Positions 29,153 through 37,955 of a stretch of DNA of 64,000 nucleotides are shown piece after piece. How positions within the stretch are numbered: the stretch's first letter is position 1; each line of letters begins with the position of its first letter. Under the pieces are notes generated by a model. The model saw only the letters and a program-made list of their open reading frames with translations, searched no databases and was not told the DNA's origin. The translations under genes were made by a program, and so were the position numbers. Source of the DNA: Alphaproteobacteria bacterium (GTDB lineage: Bacteria > Pseudomonadota > Alphaproteobacteria > Thalassobaculales > Thalassobaculaceae); contig JANSYS010000005.1 of NCBI GenBank assembly GCA_024742275.1, positions 1 through 64,000 on the forward strand, in the 5' to 3' direction.

Positions 29153-29605
29153 ATGGCCGTGCGCGTGCAGGAAGCGGATTTCGACATCGGTCGGGAGTTG
29201 GCCGATCTGACCGCCGGGAACCACGCGATTGGCGGCCTCGGGGTCTTCGTCGGACTGGTCCGCGATATCGCCGGCGGCGAAGCGGTCAGCGCGATGTCCC
29301 TGGAACACTATCCCAGCATGACCGAGCGGCAGTTGGCAGAGATCGAGGCGGAGGCGCTGGCGCGGTGGCCGCTGGAGGCGAGCCTGATCATCCATCGGGT
29401 GGGAGACTTGATGCCGGGCGACAACATCGTCCTGGTCGCCTGCGCGTCCGCACACCGGCAGGCGGCCCTCGATGCCACCGCGTTCCTGATCGACTGGCTG
29501 AAAACCAAGGCTCCGTTCTGGAAACGCGAGGAAACACCGGAAGGTGCGCGCTGGGTCGACGCCCGGGAAAGCGACGACGCCGCCGCTGCGCGATGGAGCA
29601 AGTGA
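29153..29605 (+). CDS. moaE: Molybdopterin synthase catalytic subunit
   Basis: It converts cyclic pyranopterin phosphate to molybdopterin with MoaD as sulfur donor. The protein has 150 residues. Conserved parts are GVFVGLVRD, LEHYPSM, IHRVGDLMPGDNIVLVACASAHR and the active-site Lys in FWKREETPEG. moaA and moaC, needed for the preceding step, are not nearby. The operon ends here and an AT-rich stretch follows. Confidence 0.96.
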   Translation: MAVRVQEADFDIGRELADLTAGNHAIGGLGVFVGLVRDIAGGEAVSAMSLEHYPSMTERQLAEIEAEALARWPLEASLIIHRVGDLMPGDNIVLVACASAHRQAALDATAFLIDWLKTKAPFWKREETPEGARWVDARESDDAAAARWSK

Positions 29606-29606
29606 C

Positions 29607-29651
29607 TATTTATAGTTGTGATATTTAAGATATAAAACTTATTTATAGTTG
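29607..29651. repeat. Two 12-bp direct repeats in an AT-rich promoter region
   Basis: TATTTATAGTTG occurs at 29607-29618 and again at 29640-29651, start to start 33 bp, about three helical turns. The surrounding 29606-29660 is strikingly AT-rich in a GC-rich genome. It lies just after moaE and about 58 bp before the membrane protein gene at 29709, so it is probably that gene's promoter or regulator-binding region. Confidence 0.55.
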
Positions 29652-29708
29652 AATATCGACTTACTCTGATGTCCAATTCCTCTCGCACACTGTTGGGGAG
29701 GATTGGGG

Positions 29709-30584
29709 ATGCTCGACAATTCCGTCATCGACGTGGCGCTGGGCCTGATTTTCTTCTACGTCGTCCTGAGCCTGATCGTGACATCGGCTCAGGAATGGAT
29801 TGCCAGCCTGCTCCGACTCAGGGCGAAGACCCTGCGCAAGGGCATCTCCCGACTGGTCGGAGACGAACTGGCACGGCAGGTTTACCGGCACAGCATGATC
29901 CGCAACCTGGCTATATCGGACAGACACCTGCCCTCCTACATCGACCCGCAGACCTTGAGCGCGGTGCTGCTGGATATCGTCGCCCGCGACCAGGACGGCA
30001 AGTCGGTTCTGGTGCAGAACGCCGACGAGCTCAAGGCGGCGGTGGAGAAGATCCCCGCCGGCAATCCGATCGGCGACGTGCTCAAGACCGCGGTGGCCGC
30101 CGGCGACAATGCGGCGCACGAGATGAGCGACTACCTCGCCGCCTGGTTCGACGAGGGCATGGAGCGGATTTCCGGCTGGTACCGTCGCGATGCCAAGGCC
30201 ATCACCGTGGCCCTTGCGGTCGTGCTCACCCTTGCGACCAACGCCAGTACCGTGCAGGTCGCCGGGAGCCTTTGGAAGAACGACTCCCTGCGCTCGGTCA
30301 TCGCTACGGAAGCCATGACCGCGGCAAACACCGGCAGCGTCTCGGCCGTCCAACAGTCGGATATCGACAGCCTCAGGGCCTTCCCCATCGGCTGGACCGA
30401 GACGACCTTTGACCGGATGAACTGGCCGGCCGCGGTTCTCGGTTGGCTGCTGACCGTCGCAGCAATCAGCCTCGGCGCTCCATTCTGGTTCGACCTGCTC
30501 TGCAAGGTTGCCAACCTGAGGGGTTCCGGGGGCGTCACGAACCGAGGCTCGAAAGCGGGAGCGATACCCTCCGGGACCGACTGA
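29709..30584 (+). CDS. Conserved membrane protein of unknown function
   Basis: The protein has 291 residues. A hydrophobic helix near residues 8-26 (DVALGLIFFYVVLSLIVTS) anchors the N-terminus. A middle soluble region of about 130 residues follows, with a second hydrophobic stretch at about 168-185 and a last one near 245-265. It ends with a short conserved-looking phrase, SLGAPFWFDLLCKVANLRGSG, then a low-complexity tail. I know proteins with this start and end from many bacteria, but none with an assigned function. The ATG at 29709 follows GGGAGG; a TTG lies at 29703. It sits alone behind an AT-rich region with direct repeats and may be cotranscribed with the phosphoesterase 78 bp downstream. 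Confidence 0.7.
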   Translation: MLDNSVIDVALGLIFFYVVLSLIVTSAQEWIASLLRLRAKTLRKGISRLVGDELARQVYRHSMIRNLAISDRHLPSYIDPQTLSAVLLDIVARDQDGKSVLVQNADELKAAVEKIPAGNPIGDVLKTAVAAGDNAAHEMSDYLAAWFDEGMERISGWYRRDAKAITVALAVVLTLATNASTVQVAGSLWKNDSLRSVIATEAMTAANTGSVSAVQQSDIDSLRAFPIGWTETTFDRMNWPAAVLGWLLTVAAISLGAPFWFDLLCKVANLRGSGGVTNRGSKAGAIPSGTD

Positions 30585-30662
30585 AAGATCATCAACGGGG
30601 TTGTCGGGAGGCCGATACAGGCTGCACCATCCGCTCATCGAGGCGCGATCGGGGAGCGAAAC

Positions 30663-31406
30663 ATGCGGCTCGCGGCCATTGCCGATATCCATGGAAATCA
30701 TTTGGCGCTGAAGGCGGTGCTGGACGACATCGACCGTCAGAACGTCGATCTGACCGTCAATCTCGGCGACCACCTGAGCTCGCCACTGGAAGCGGCAAGA
30801 ACGGCGGATCTGTTGTTGGCCAGCCAGATGGTCTCGATCCGCGGTAATCACGACCGATGGATTCTGGAGAAGACCCCGGAGCAGATGGGTGCATCCGACC
30901 GCTGGGCGCATGATCAGCTCACGGACGCGCACAAGGAGTGGCTCGGCACGCTGCCGGCAACGCGCTGGATCGACGACCGGATCTTTCTGTGCCACGGCAC
31001 ACCCGGCTCCGACACGACCTACTGGCTGGAGAAGGTCCGCCCCTATGGCGTGATCACGATGAGCCCCATCGAGGAGATCGAGGCGGCGGCGGAAGGTATC
31101 GACTGTCCGCTGATCCTCTGCGCCCACACCCACATCCCGCGCGCGGTCCGATTGCGGGACGGGCGGCTTGTCGTGAATCCCGGCAGCGTCGGCTGTCCCG
31201 GCTACGACGACGATAGCCCGCCGATACCGCACATCATGCAGGCGGGCACGCCGGACGCGTCCTACGCCATCTTGGAGGAAGTCGGCGGCGCGTGGCGCGT
31301 CAGCTTCCGGCAGGTGCCTTACGACCACATGGCCATGGCCGAGATCGCGAGGGCCCGCGGAAATGCCGCCTGGGCAAGCGCGCTCTCCTCCGGATGGATA
31401 CGGTAG
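30663..31406 (+). CDS. Metallophosphoesterase family protein
   Basis: A 247-residue calcineurin-like phosphoesterase. The metal-binding motifs are present in order: ADIHGNH, NLGDHLSS, IRGNHDRW, LCHGTP, and CAHTHIPRAV with VVNPGSVG. The group (YfcE/MJ0936-like) includes cyclic-nucleotide and other phosphodiesterases as well as phosphatases, and the substrate here is unknown. No signal peptide is seen. A hairpin shared with the convergent clpA gene follows it. Confidence 0.92.
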   Translation: MRLAAIADIHGNHLALKAVLDDIDRQNVDLTVNLGDHLSSPLEAARTADLLLASQMVSIRGNHDRWILEKTPEQMGASDRWAHDQLTDAHKEWLGTLPATRWIDDRIFLCHGTPGSDTTYWLEKVRPYGVITMSPIEEIEAAAEGIDCPLILCAHTHIPRAVRLRDGRLVVNPGSVGCPGYDDDSPPIPHIMQAGTPDASYAILEEVGGAWRVSFRQVPYDHMAMAEIARARGNAAWASALSSGWIR

Positions 31407-31430
31407 CTCACCGCCAGTTGTCCCCACGGG

Positions 31431-31463
31431 AAACGAAAACGGCCTCTCCCGATGGGAGAGGCC
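31431..31463 (-). terminator. Rho-independent terminator of clpA
   Basis: GGCCTCTCCC (31441-31450) and GGGAGAGGCC (31454-31463) form a perfect 10-bp stem with a three-base loop. On the minus strand it is followed by GTTTTCGTTT. It may also slow transcription from the convergent side. Confidence 0.85.
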
Positions 31464-31491
31464 GCCTCGATGTCGCCGATGTCGAACCGGT

Positions 31492-33852
31492 CTAGTCGAC
31501 CAGTTCCTCCACCTTGCCGGTATCCTTGCCGTCGCCGCCGCCTTTGCGGCCCTTGGACTTGGTCCGCTTTTCGGGCTTCTCCGGGGTCGGTTCGTCGTCG
31601 AAGTCGAAGGCGAGCTTGCCGTCGACCAGACCGATACGGACCACACCGCCCTTTACCAACCGACCGAAAAGCAGCTCTTCCGCCAGCGGCTTCTTGATGT
31701 GCTCCTGGATCACCCGAGAGAGCGGCCGGGCGCCGTAGAGACGGTCGTAGCCCTTCTCGCCGAGCCAGTCGCGCGCCTGCTGGCTCGCCTCGATCGTGAC
31801 ACCGCGATCGGCCAGCTGCGCCTCGAGCTGGATCAGGAACTTGTCCACGACCCTGCCGATGGTGTCCTGACCCAGCGCCTTGAAGCCGATGATGGCGTCG
31901 AGACGGTTGCGGAACTCCGGCGTGAACATCCGGTTGATCGCTTCGGTATCGTCGCCCTCACGCTGGGAACGCGCGAAGCCGATCGCTTCCTTCGCAAGGT
32001 CCGCGGCACCGGCATTCGTGGTCATGATCAGGATCACGTTACGGAAATCCACGTGCTTGCCGTTGTGGTCCGTCAGTTTGCCGTGGTCCATGACCTGAAG
32101 CAGGACATTGAACAGATCCGGATGGGCCTTCTCGATCTCGTCCAACAGCAGCACGCAGTGCGGATGCTGGTCGATCTGATCGGTCAGAAGCCCGCCCTGG
32201 TCGAACCCGACATAGCCCGGAGGTGCGCCGATCAGCCGGCTGACGGAATGGCGTTCCATGTATTCGGACATGTCGAAGCGGATCAGCTCGACGCCCATGA
32301 TCATCGAAAGCTGGCGCGCCACTTCGGTTTTGCCCACGCCGGTCGGGCCCGAGAACAGGTAGTTGCCGATCGGCTTGTCCGCCTCGCGCAGTCCGGCACG
32401 TGCAAGCTTGATCGCGGTCGCCAGCGAGGTGATCGCCTCGTCCTGGCCGAAAACCACGGTCTTCAGATCGCGCTCGAGGTTGGCGAGCACGGTCTTGTCG
32501 TCCGTGGACACGCTCTTCGGCGGGATCCGAGCGATCTTCGCGACGATGTCCTCGACCTCTTTTACGCCAATGGTCTTGCGACGCTTCGACGGCGAAACCA
32601 GCATCTGTGCTGCCCCGACCTCGTCGATCACGTCGATCGCCTTGTCAGGCAGCTTGCGGTCGCCGATGTATTTCGCCGACAGTTCCACTGCCATCTTGAG
32701 CGCATCGTTGGTGTAGCGCACCTTGTGGTGCTCCTCGTAGTAGGGCTTTAGCCCCTTGAGGATCTTGATCGAATCGGCGATCGACGGTTCGTTCACGTCG
32801 ATCTTCTGGAACCGGCGAACCAGCGCGCGGTCCTTCTCGAAGTAACTCCGGTACTCCTTGTAGGTGGTCGACCCGATGCAGCGCAGTCCCCCCGACTGAA
32901 GCGCCGGCTTCAGAAGGTTGGAGGCGTCCATCGCTCCGCCGCTCGTGGCGCCGGCGCCGATCACGGTGTGGATCTCGTCGATGAACAGGACCGCGTGCGG
33001 GTTCTGCTCAAGCTCGTTCACGACGGCCTTGAGGCGCTCTTCAAAATCGCCGCGATAGCGGGTTCCAGCAAGCAGCGCCCCCATGTCGAGGGAGAAGATC
33101 TGGGCGTCGATCAGAACCTCGGGAACGTCGCCGTCGACGATCCGCTTGGCCAGCCCTTCGGCGATGGCGGTCTTGCCGACGCCCGGATCGCCGACATAGA
33201 GCGGATTGTTCTTGGTACGGCGGCACAGGATCTGGATCGTGCGCTCGACCTCGTGCTCGCGGCCGATAAGCGGATCGATCTTCCCCGACGCGGCCTTCTT
33301 GTTCAGGTCGACGCAGTAGGCGTCCAGCGCCTCATGCCCCTGCTTGTTGACCTGCTCGCCTTTCGAGTCCTCGTCGGCGCCGTCGACGGAGCGTTTCGGC
33401 TCCGCCTGCTGCTGACCGTGGACCTTTGCGATGCCGTGGCTGATGTAGCTCACCGCATCGAATCGGGTCATCTCCTGCTCCTGCAGGAAGAAGACCGCAT
33501 GGCTCTCCCGCTCCGACAGCAGGGCGACCAGCACATTGGCGCCGGTGACCTCCTCGCGGCCGGAGGATTGGACGTGAATGACCGCGCGCTGCACCACCCG
33601 TTGGAAACCGGCCGTGGGCTTAGCCTCCTCCAGCGCACTGCCGACGAGCCCGTTCAGCTCGGTATCGATATAGGTGATCAGGTCGTCCCGCAGCTTCGTG
33701 ACATCGACGCCGCACGCTTTCAGCACGGCCAGCGCGTCCTGATCGTCCGTCAGCGACAGCAGCAGATGCTCGAGGGTGGCGTATTCGTGGCGCTTCTCGT
33801 TCGCTAGGCCGAGGGCGCGGTGCAGGCTCTCTTCGAGGTTCTTCGACAGCAT
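31492..33852 (-). CDS. clpA: ATP-dependent Clp protease ATP-binding subunit ClpA
   Basis: The AAA+ unfoldase that feeds substrates to ClpP, including N-degron proteins delivered by ClpS. The protein has 786 residues. The N-domain starts [14 protein letters not shown]. Walker A of D1 is GDPGVGKTA and of D2 GPTGVGKTE. Walker B appears as LFIDEIHT and [10 protein letters not shown]. The ClpP-docking IGF-type loop is near [10 protein letters not shown]. The tail is rich in Lys and Gly. The frame opens at 33987, but the ATG at 33852 begins the true N-domain and follows GGAGAAAG. It is 4 bp from clpS, in one operon. Confidence 0.97.
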   Translation of the reverse strand: MLSKNLEESLHRALGLANEKRHEYATLEHLLLSLTDDQDALAVLKACGVDVTKLRDDLITYIDTELNGLVGSALEEAKPTAGFQRVVQRAVIHVQSSGREEVTGANVLVALLSERESHAVFFLQEQEMTRFDAVSYISHGIAKVHGQQQAEPKRSVDGADEDSKGEQVNKQGHEALDAYCVDLNKKAASGKIDPLIGREHEVERTIQILCRRTKNNPLYVGDPGVGKTAIAEGLAKRIVDGDVPEVLIDAQIFSLDMGALLAGTRYRGDFEERLKAVVNELEQNPHAVLFIDEIHTVIGAGATSGGAMDASNLLKPALQSGGLRCIGSTTYKEYRSYFEKDRALVRRFQKIDVNEPSIADSIKILKGLKPYYEEHHKVRYTNDALKMAVELSAKYIGDRKLPDKAIDVIDEVGAAQMLVSPSKRRKTIGVKEVEDIVAKIARIPPKSVSTDDKTVLANLERDLKTVVFGQDEAITSLATAIKLARAGLREADKPIGNYLFSGPTGVGKTEVARQLSMIMGVELIRFDMSEYMERHSVSRLIGAPPGYVGFDQGGLLTDQIDQHPHCVLLLDEIEKAHPDLFNVLLQVMDHGKLTDHNGKHVDFRNVILIMTTNAGAADLAKEAIGFARSQREGDDTEAINRMFTPEFRNRLDAIIGFKALGQDTIGRVVDKFLIQLEAQLADRGVTIEASQQARDWLGEKGYDRLYGARPLSRVIQEHIKKPLAEELLFGRLVKGGVVRIGLVDGKLAFDFDDEPTPEKPEKRTKSKGRKGGGDGKDTGKVEELVD

Positions 33853-33856
33853 GTCG

Positions 33857-34183
33857 TCAATCTTTCTCCAAGGTGCACTGCAAAGGATGGTGGTGCTGGC
33901 GCGCGAAGTCCATGACCTGAGTGACTTTGGTTTCGGCCACCTCGTAGGTGAAGACCCCGCAGACCCCAACACCACGTTGGTGGACATGCAGCATGATCCG
34001 AGTCGCTTCTTCGCGATTCTTGCTGAAGAATCTTTCTAATACGTGAACGACGAACTCCATCGGCGTGTAGTCGTCATTCAGCATGATGACTTTGTACATC
34101 GATGGTTTTTTGGTCTTCGGACGCGTCTTGACGACCACACCCGTGTTCGTGCCGTTCCCGTTTCCGCGATCGTCGTCAGTCAT
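33857..34183 (-). CDS. clpS: ATP-dependent Clp protease adaptor ClpS
   Basis: A 108-residue adaptor that binds N-degron substrates and hands them to ClpA. The core runs from [18 protein letters not shown], with the ligand-pocket DDYTPMEF, through [22 protein letters not shown] flexible N-terminal extension of about 28 residues, rich in Gly, Asn and Thr, precedes it and inhibits ClpA in the E. coli system. The frame is open to 34543; the ATG at 34183 gives the usual length. Confidence 0.96.
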   Translation of the reverse strand: MTDDDRGNGNGTNTGVVVKTRPKTKKPSMYKVIMLNDDYTPMEFVVHVLERFFSKNREEATRIMLHVHQRGVGVCGVFTYEVAETKVTQVMDFARQHHHPLQCTLEKD

Positions 34184-34400
34184 TCTCAACCCGTGGGCAT
34201 CTGGTGATATCCCCGGCCGCCGGCGGTCGACGGCCGCCGAAGTTCTCGCGGCCAACGAGCCGCGCATGCGGCGCCGCCTCATGAGGATATGAGATTGAAC
34301 GGGCCAGGGGGAAGGGGGCGTGGGCACATAGGGTTCAATTCGCCTCTCGGCGCTGCAGCACGGCACGTCGGACCGACCGCAGCAGCCATCCCCAACGCAA

Positions 34401-34432
34401 GAAAGCCCGGTCGACGTCCGACCGGGCTTTCC
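34401..34432 (-). terminator. Rho-independent terminator of the phasin gene
   Basis: GAAAGCCCGGTCG (34401-34413) and its complement (34419-34431) form a perfect 13-bp stem with a five-base loop, followed on the minus strand by TTGCG. It lies 50 bp past the phasin stop. The other intergenic bases (34184-34400) hold the clpS promoter, which I cannot place. Confidence 0.8.
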
Positions 34433-34481
34433 GTGATCGATGGTTCCAAGATTCGGATGCGCAGAGCGCTCCGGATCAGAC

Positions 34482-35012
34482 TTAGGCGGCGACCTTTGAG
34501 ATCGTCTCGACGGTCTCGTCGACCCGGGCCTTGATCGGCTCAATCGCCTCGTTGGCGGTCTTGACGGTCATCTCGGAAAGCTTGGTGCTTTCGGCGACAA
34601 AGCTGTCGAAGGAGGACTTGGCGAAATCGTTCTGCAGGTCGACGACCTCGTTCACACTCTTCGCGCCCATCACCTTCTTGGAAAAGTCGACGCTCGAGTC
34701 GACGGAGGTCTGGGTGTAGCTGAACCAAGCCTTGGTCACGTCCTCGAAGCCCTTGGCGAAGATGCCGAAGGACTTGGTGAAGGCCTCGTAGTTCGCCTGC
34801 TGGTAGGTCGCAAACTGATCGTAGCCCTTGAACGCGGCGGCCTGAGCCTTCTCCATGTTCTCCTTGGCGACGGAAACGACCTGCTCGAAATTCTTCTGGC
34901 CGGTTTCCTGGGTCAGCTTGGTCATGCTCTCGATGGTCTCCTTACCGGCGGCGACGGCTGCGTCGACCGGCGTCGCACTGCGTGCGGTGGTTTTCTTGTT
35001 GGCGTTGGACAT
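34482..35012 (-). CDS. Phasin family protein
   Basis: A 176-residue protein of the Phasin_2 group that coats polyhydroxyalkanoate granules. It is an amphipathic, mostly helical protein: [38 protein letters not shown] and [15 protein letters not shown] are typical stretches. An Ala-rich end follows. The ATG at 35012 (MSNANKK) has a good GGAGAGAG site 6 nt upstream; longer starts at 35024 and 35081 are less likely. Its presence suggests that the cell stores PHA, although phaC/phaZ are not in the window. Two near-identical operator-like sites lie upstream. Confidence 0.92.
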   Translation of the reverse strand: MSNANKKTTARSATPVDAAVAAGKETIESMTKLTQETGQKNFEQVVSVAKENMEKAQAAAFKGYDQFATYQQANYEAFTKSFGIFAKGFEDVTKAWFSYTQTSVDSSVDFSKKVMGAKSVNEVVDLQNDFAKSSFDSFVAESTKLSEMTVKTANEAIEPIKARVDETVETISKVAA

Positions 35013-35063
35013 GGCTCTCTCCATTCGGTCGATGGCACGTCGCGATCCGGATCCTAGATCCAA

Positions 35064-35081
35064 TTTTGTGCATCGCAACAT
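35064..35081. promoter_or_regulatory. Operator-like site 1 at phasin gene
   Basis: TTTTGTGCATCGCAACAT, containing TGC-N3-GCA, matches site 2 at 16 of 18 positions. It lies 52 bp before the phasin start. TGC/GCA spaced motifs are known as PhaR binding sites at phasin promoters; that identity is inferred. Confidence 0.5.
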
Positions 35082-35121
35082 GACGGATATGTGGGACCTG
35101 CCCTTCGAACGTCAAGAGATA

Positions 35122-35139
35122 TTTTGTGCAATGCAACAT
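35122..35139. promoter_or_regulatory. Operator-like site 2 at phasin gene
   Basis: TTTTGTGCAATGCAACAT, with TGC-AAT-GCA at its centre, is 58 bp from site 1 in the same orientation. The two copies in one promoter region are unlikely by chance. Confidence 0.5.
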
Positions 35140-35327
35140 TTTTCCGCGCGCGATGGCAGGATCGCTCTCAAGAACATCCACCCCTCGCGGAAGGTCAGCT
35201 CTCCAAATCAAACGCTTATGGACAAAAGCTCACCTATCTTCTAGAGTTCGCGAGGTGATTCGGAGGCTGCGTACGGTAGCTTCCCTTTCCGTTAGAGCCC
35301 AGGCCCAGACGGCAGCGGAGTGCACGC

Positions 35328-36542
35328 ATGCGGCGGATCGTACTGGTTTTGGCAATACCGTTGCTGGTCGCCGGCCTCCTGGCAACCGTCATCGCGGCGC
35401 CTGCCAAGGCGGCCTCGAAATACGCGGCTTTGGTCATGGACGTCGAAAGCGGCAAGATTTTGTTCTCGCGCCACGCCGACGCCCGGCGCCATCCTGCATC
35501 CCTGACCAAGATCATGACCCTGTACATGGTCTTCGACGCGCTGGAGAGCGGCAAGCTGTCGATGAACCAGCGCATTCCCGTGTCGGCCCGGGCGGCGGGT
35601 CAGCCATGTTCCTGTCTAGGGCTACGGCGCAGCAATACGATCCGGGTCAAGGACGCCATTCTCGCCCTCGTGACGAAATCCGCGAACGATGTCGCCACGG
35701 CGGTCGGCGAAGCGATCGGCGGCACCGAATACCGGTTCGCCGTCGCCATGACCGATAAGGCGAAAAGGCTGGGCCTGACCTCCACCCGCTTCATGAACGC
35801 ATCCGGCCTGCACGATCGACGTCAGATCACCACGGCCCGGGACATGGCACGGCTGGCCGTCGCCATCCGTCGAGACTTCCCCGGATACTACAAGGTCTTC
35901 GCGACCCGGACCTTCGAGTACAACGGGCGGAAACACCGCAACCACAACAAGCTGCTGGGCGCCTTCGACGGGACAGACGGTTTGAAGACCGGATACATCA
36001 ATGCGTCCGGCTACAACCTGGTCGCTTCCGTGGAGCGCAACGGCACGCGCCTGATCGGTGTGGTGTTCGGCGGCCGGTCGGGTCGCACCCGAAACGCTGA
36101 AATGAAGAAGATTTTGACCACCGGCTTCAGTCGGGCGGAGGAAATACGCATCGCCTCCTTCAAACCGCCTCTGCCGGTTCCGCGGCCGACGATCATGGCA
36201 ACGGCAGAATCCCCATCGACGGCTCCGGTGCTCATTCTCGGCTCGGCCGTAGGCTCAGCCGGAGAAGACGAAGTCGGCTCCCGCGACGACGCGGACGGCT
36301 GGGGCGTCCAGGTTGGGGCCTATTCGACGGAACTGCGGGCGCAACGCTCGATCGCCATGGCCCGCGGACTGGTGCCGACCCTGCTGACCGACGCGGACGC
36401 CAAGGTCGAAGCGCTGACCAACCGGGATACGCCGATCTACCGGGCCCGCCTTTTCGGTCTGCTGGAGGCAGAGGCACGCTCAGTCTGTCTCGACCTGAAG
36501 CGTCGGCACCTCCCCTGCGTTCCGGTCCCCGCCGGCGGATAG
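35328..36542 (+). CDS. D-alanyl-D-alanine carboxypeptidase (S11) with C-terminal SPOR domain
   Basis: A low-molecular-weight penicillin-binding protein of the DacA type, 404 residues, that trims pentapeptide stems of peptidoglycan in the periplasm. A signal peptide covers about residues 1-28 (ending AAPAKAA). The catalytic motifs are SLTK, SAN in TKSANDVA, and KTG in DGLKTGYIN. The C-terminal 75 residues, from GWGVQVGAYSTEL, form a SPOR domain, which binds denuded glycan and could bring the enzyme to the septum. A segment after RAAGQP reads PCSCLGLRRSN where homologues usually have a PPSKLGL-type sequence, a local divergence. It diverges from the phasin gene. Confidence 0.93.
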   Translation: MRRIVLVLAIPLLVAGLLATVIAAPAKAASKYAALVMDVESGKILFSRHADARRHPASLTKIMTLYMVFDALESGKLSMNQRIPVSARAAGQPCSCLGLRRSNTIRVKDAILALVTKSANDVATAVGEAIGGTEYRFAVAMTDKAKRLGLTSTRFMNASGLHDRRQITTARDMARLAVAIRRDFPGYYKVFATRTFEYNGRKHRNHNKLLGAFDGTDGLKTGYINASGYNLVASVERNGTRLIGVVFGGRSGRTRNAEMKKILTTGFSRAEEIRIASFKPPLPVPRPTIMATAESPSTAPVLILGSAVGSAGEDEVGSRDDADGWGVQVGAYSTELRAQRSIAMARGLVPTLLTDADAKVEALTNRDTPIYRARLFGLLEAEARSVCLDLKRRHLPCVPVPAGG

Positions 36543-36554
36543 GAAGACGCTTTC

Positions 36555-37940
36555 TCAGAACGGCGGGACATCCAGTCCGGCGCTTCGCACCGCGCTCCTC
36601 ACCTGATCCTTGAGACGCTCCAGCCCCTCGACGCTTTGCGCTTCGCAGCGGGCCACAAGCACATCCTGGGTGTTGGAGGCGCGCAGCAGCCACCAGCCCT
36701 CGTCCGAGCTTACACGGACGCCATCGATGTCGTTGACGGCCACGTCGGAGCGCGTCGCCAGGGATTGTCTCACAGCCTCGATGGCGCCGAATTTCAGCTC
36801 CTCGGCGCAGGGAAAACGGATCTCGGGCGTGTTCAGGACCGTCGGCAGAGCGTCGCGCCATGTGGAGACCGGCCGGGCCGACGACGCTACCAAGGCCAGC
36901 AGGCGTACCGCCGCGTACAAGGCGTCATCGAAGCCGTAGTAGCGGTCCTTGAAGAAGATGTGTCCGCTCATCTCGCCCGCCAGCGGCGCGCCGGTTTCCG
37001 CCATCTTGTTCTTGATCAGCGAGTGCCCGGTCCGCCACATCAGCGGAACCCCTCCCAAATCGGCGATTCGGTCGAACAGAACCTGGCTGGCCTTCACATC
37101 GGCGATGACCGTGGCGCCTGGCTGTGCCGCCAACACCTCGGTGGCGTAGATCGCGACGAGCTGATCGCCCCAGATCACCCCGCCGGCCTGGTCGATCACG
37201 CCGATGCGGTCGCCGTCCCCGTCGAAAGCGATGCCGAGATCGGCCTGCGCTTCGGCGACCGCGTTCCGAAGCCCGTCGAGGGTCTCCGGGACAGTCGGAT
37301 CCGGGTGGTGGTTGGGGAAGGTGCCGTCCACCACGGGATAGAGAACCCGGTGGGTGCCAGGCAGTGCCTCCGCCAACGCCGTGACGACGGGACCGGTCGC
37401 CCCGTTGCCGCAATCCCACACCACCGACAGCGGCCGGTCCTGCCGATGGTCTCGCAACAAGCGGGCAAGGTACGGTTCCAGGATCGCCACACGCTCGATC
37501 GTCCCCGCGCCGGAGGCAAACCGGCCGGCCGACGCGATCTCGCCCAAGCGCTGGATATCCGCGCCGAAGAATGGCGCCGTTCCCAGCATCATCTTGAAGC
37601 CGTTGTAGTCCGGCGGATTGTGCGAGCCGGTGATCATGATGCCGCCATCGGCACCCAGTTCATGGACAGCGAAATACAACGCCGGCGTGGGGCATCCGCC
37701 AAGATCAAGCGCGTCGATCCCGCAATCCGTCAGTCCACCGATTGCCGCCGCGGCGATAGCCGGCGACGACAATCTGCCGTCGCGCCCGACTGCGACGCGT
37801 TTGCCGCCCGCCTGCGCCACGATGGTCCCGAAAGCTCGGCCCAGTGCGTAGGCATCCGCGTCATTCAGGGTCTCGCCGATCACGCCCCGGACGTCGTATT
37901 CCCGGAGAATTGTCGGATCGAACCGATGGCGTCCGGTCAC
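36555..37940 (-). CDS. Phosphomannomutase/phosphoglucomutase
   Basis: An alpha-D-phosphohexomutase of 461 residues that interconverts 1- and 6-phosphates of glucose or mannose. The phosphoserine loop TGSHNPPDYNG, the metal loop DGDGDR, the sugar loop GEMSGHIFFKD and the phosphate-binding RASNTQD are all present. This corresponds to the AlgC/ManB group, which acts on both sugars. It is the last gene of galU-ugd-pgm on the minus strand, 15 bp after ugd, so its product, glucose 1-phosphate, feeds GalU. The symbol is left open because mannose or glucose preference is not visible. Confidence 0.93.
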   Translation of the reverse strand: MTGRHRFDPTILREYDVRGVIGETLNDADAYALGRAFGTIVAQAGGKRVAVGRDGRLSSPAIAAAAIGGLTDCGIDALDLGGCPTPALYFAVHELGADGGIMITGSHNPPDYNGFKMMLGTAPFFGADIQRLGEIASAGRFASGAGTIERVAILEPYLARLLRDHRQDRPLSVVWDCGNGATGPVVTALAEALPGTHRVLYPVVDGTFPNHHPDPTVPETLDGLRNAVAEAQADLGIAFDGDGDRIGVIDQAGGVIWGDQLVAIYATEVLAAQPGATVIADVKASQVLFDRIADLGGVPLMWRTGHSLIKNKMAETGAPLAGEMSGHIFFKDRYYGFDDALYAAVRLLALVASSARPVSTWRDALPTVLNTPEIRFPCAEELKFGAIEAVRQSLATRSDVAVNDIDGVRVSSDEGWWLLRASNTQDVLVARCEAQSVEGLERLKDQVRSAVRSAGLDVPPF

Positions 37941-37955
37941 GGCGCGACCGAGCCG

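Larger units (their letters stand above)
35013..35327. other. Promoter region between phasin and carboxypeptidase genes
   Basis: This 315-bp divergent region holds two 18-bp operator-like sites at 35064 and 35122 that are listed separately. I see no gene, tRNA or strong hairpin in the rest. Confidence 0.5.
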
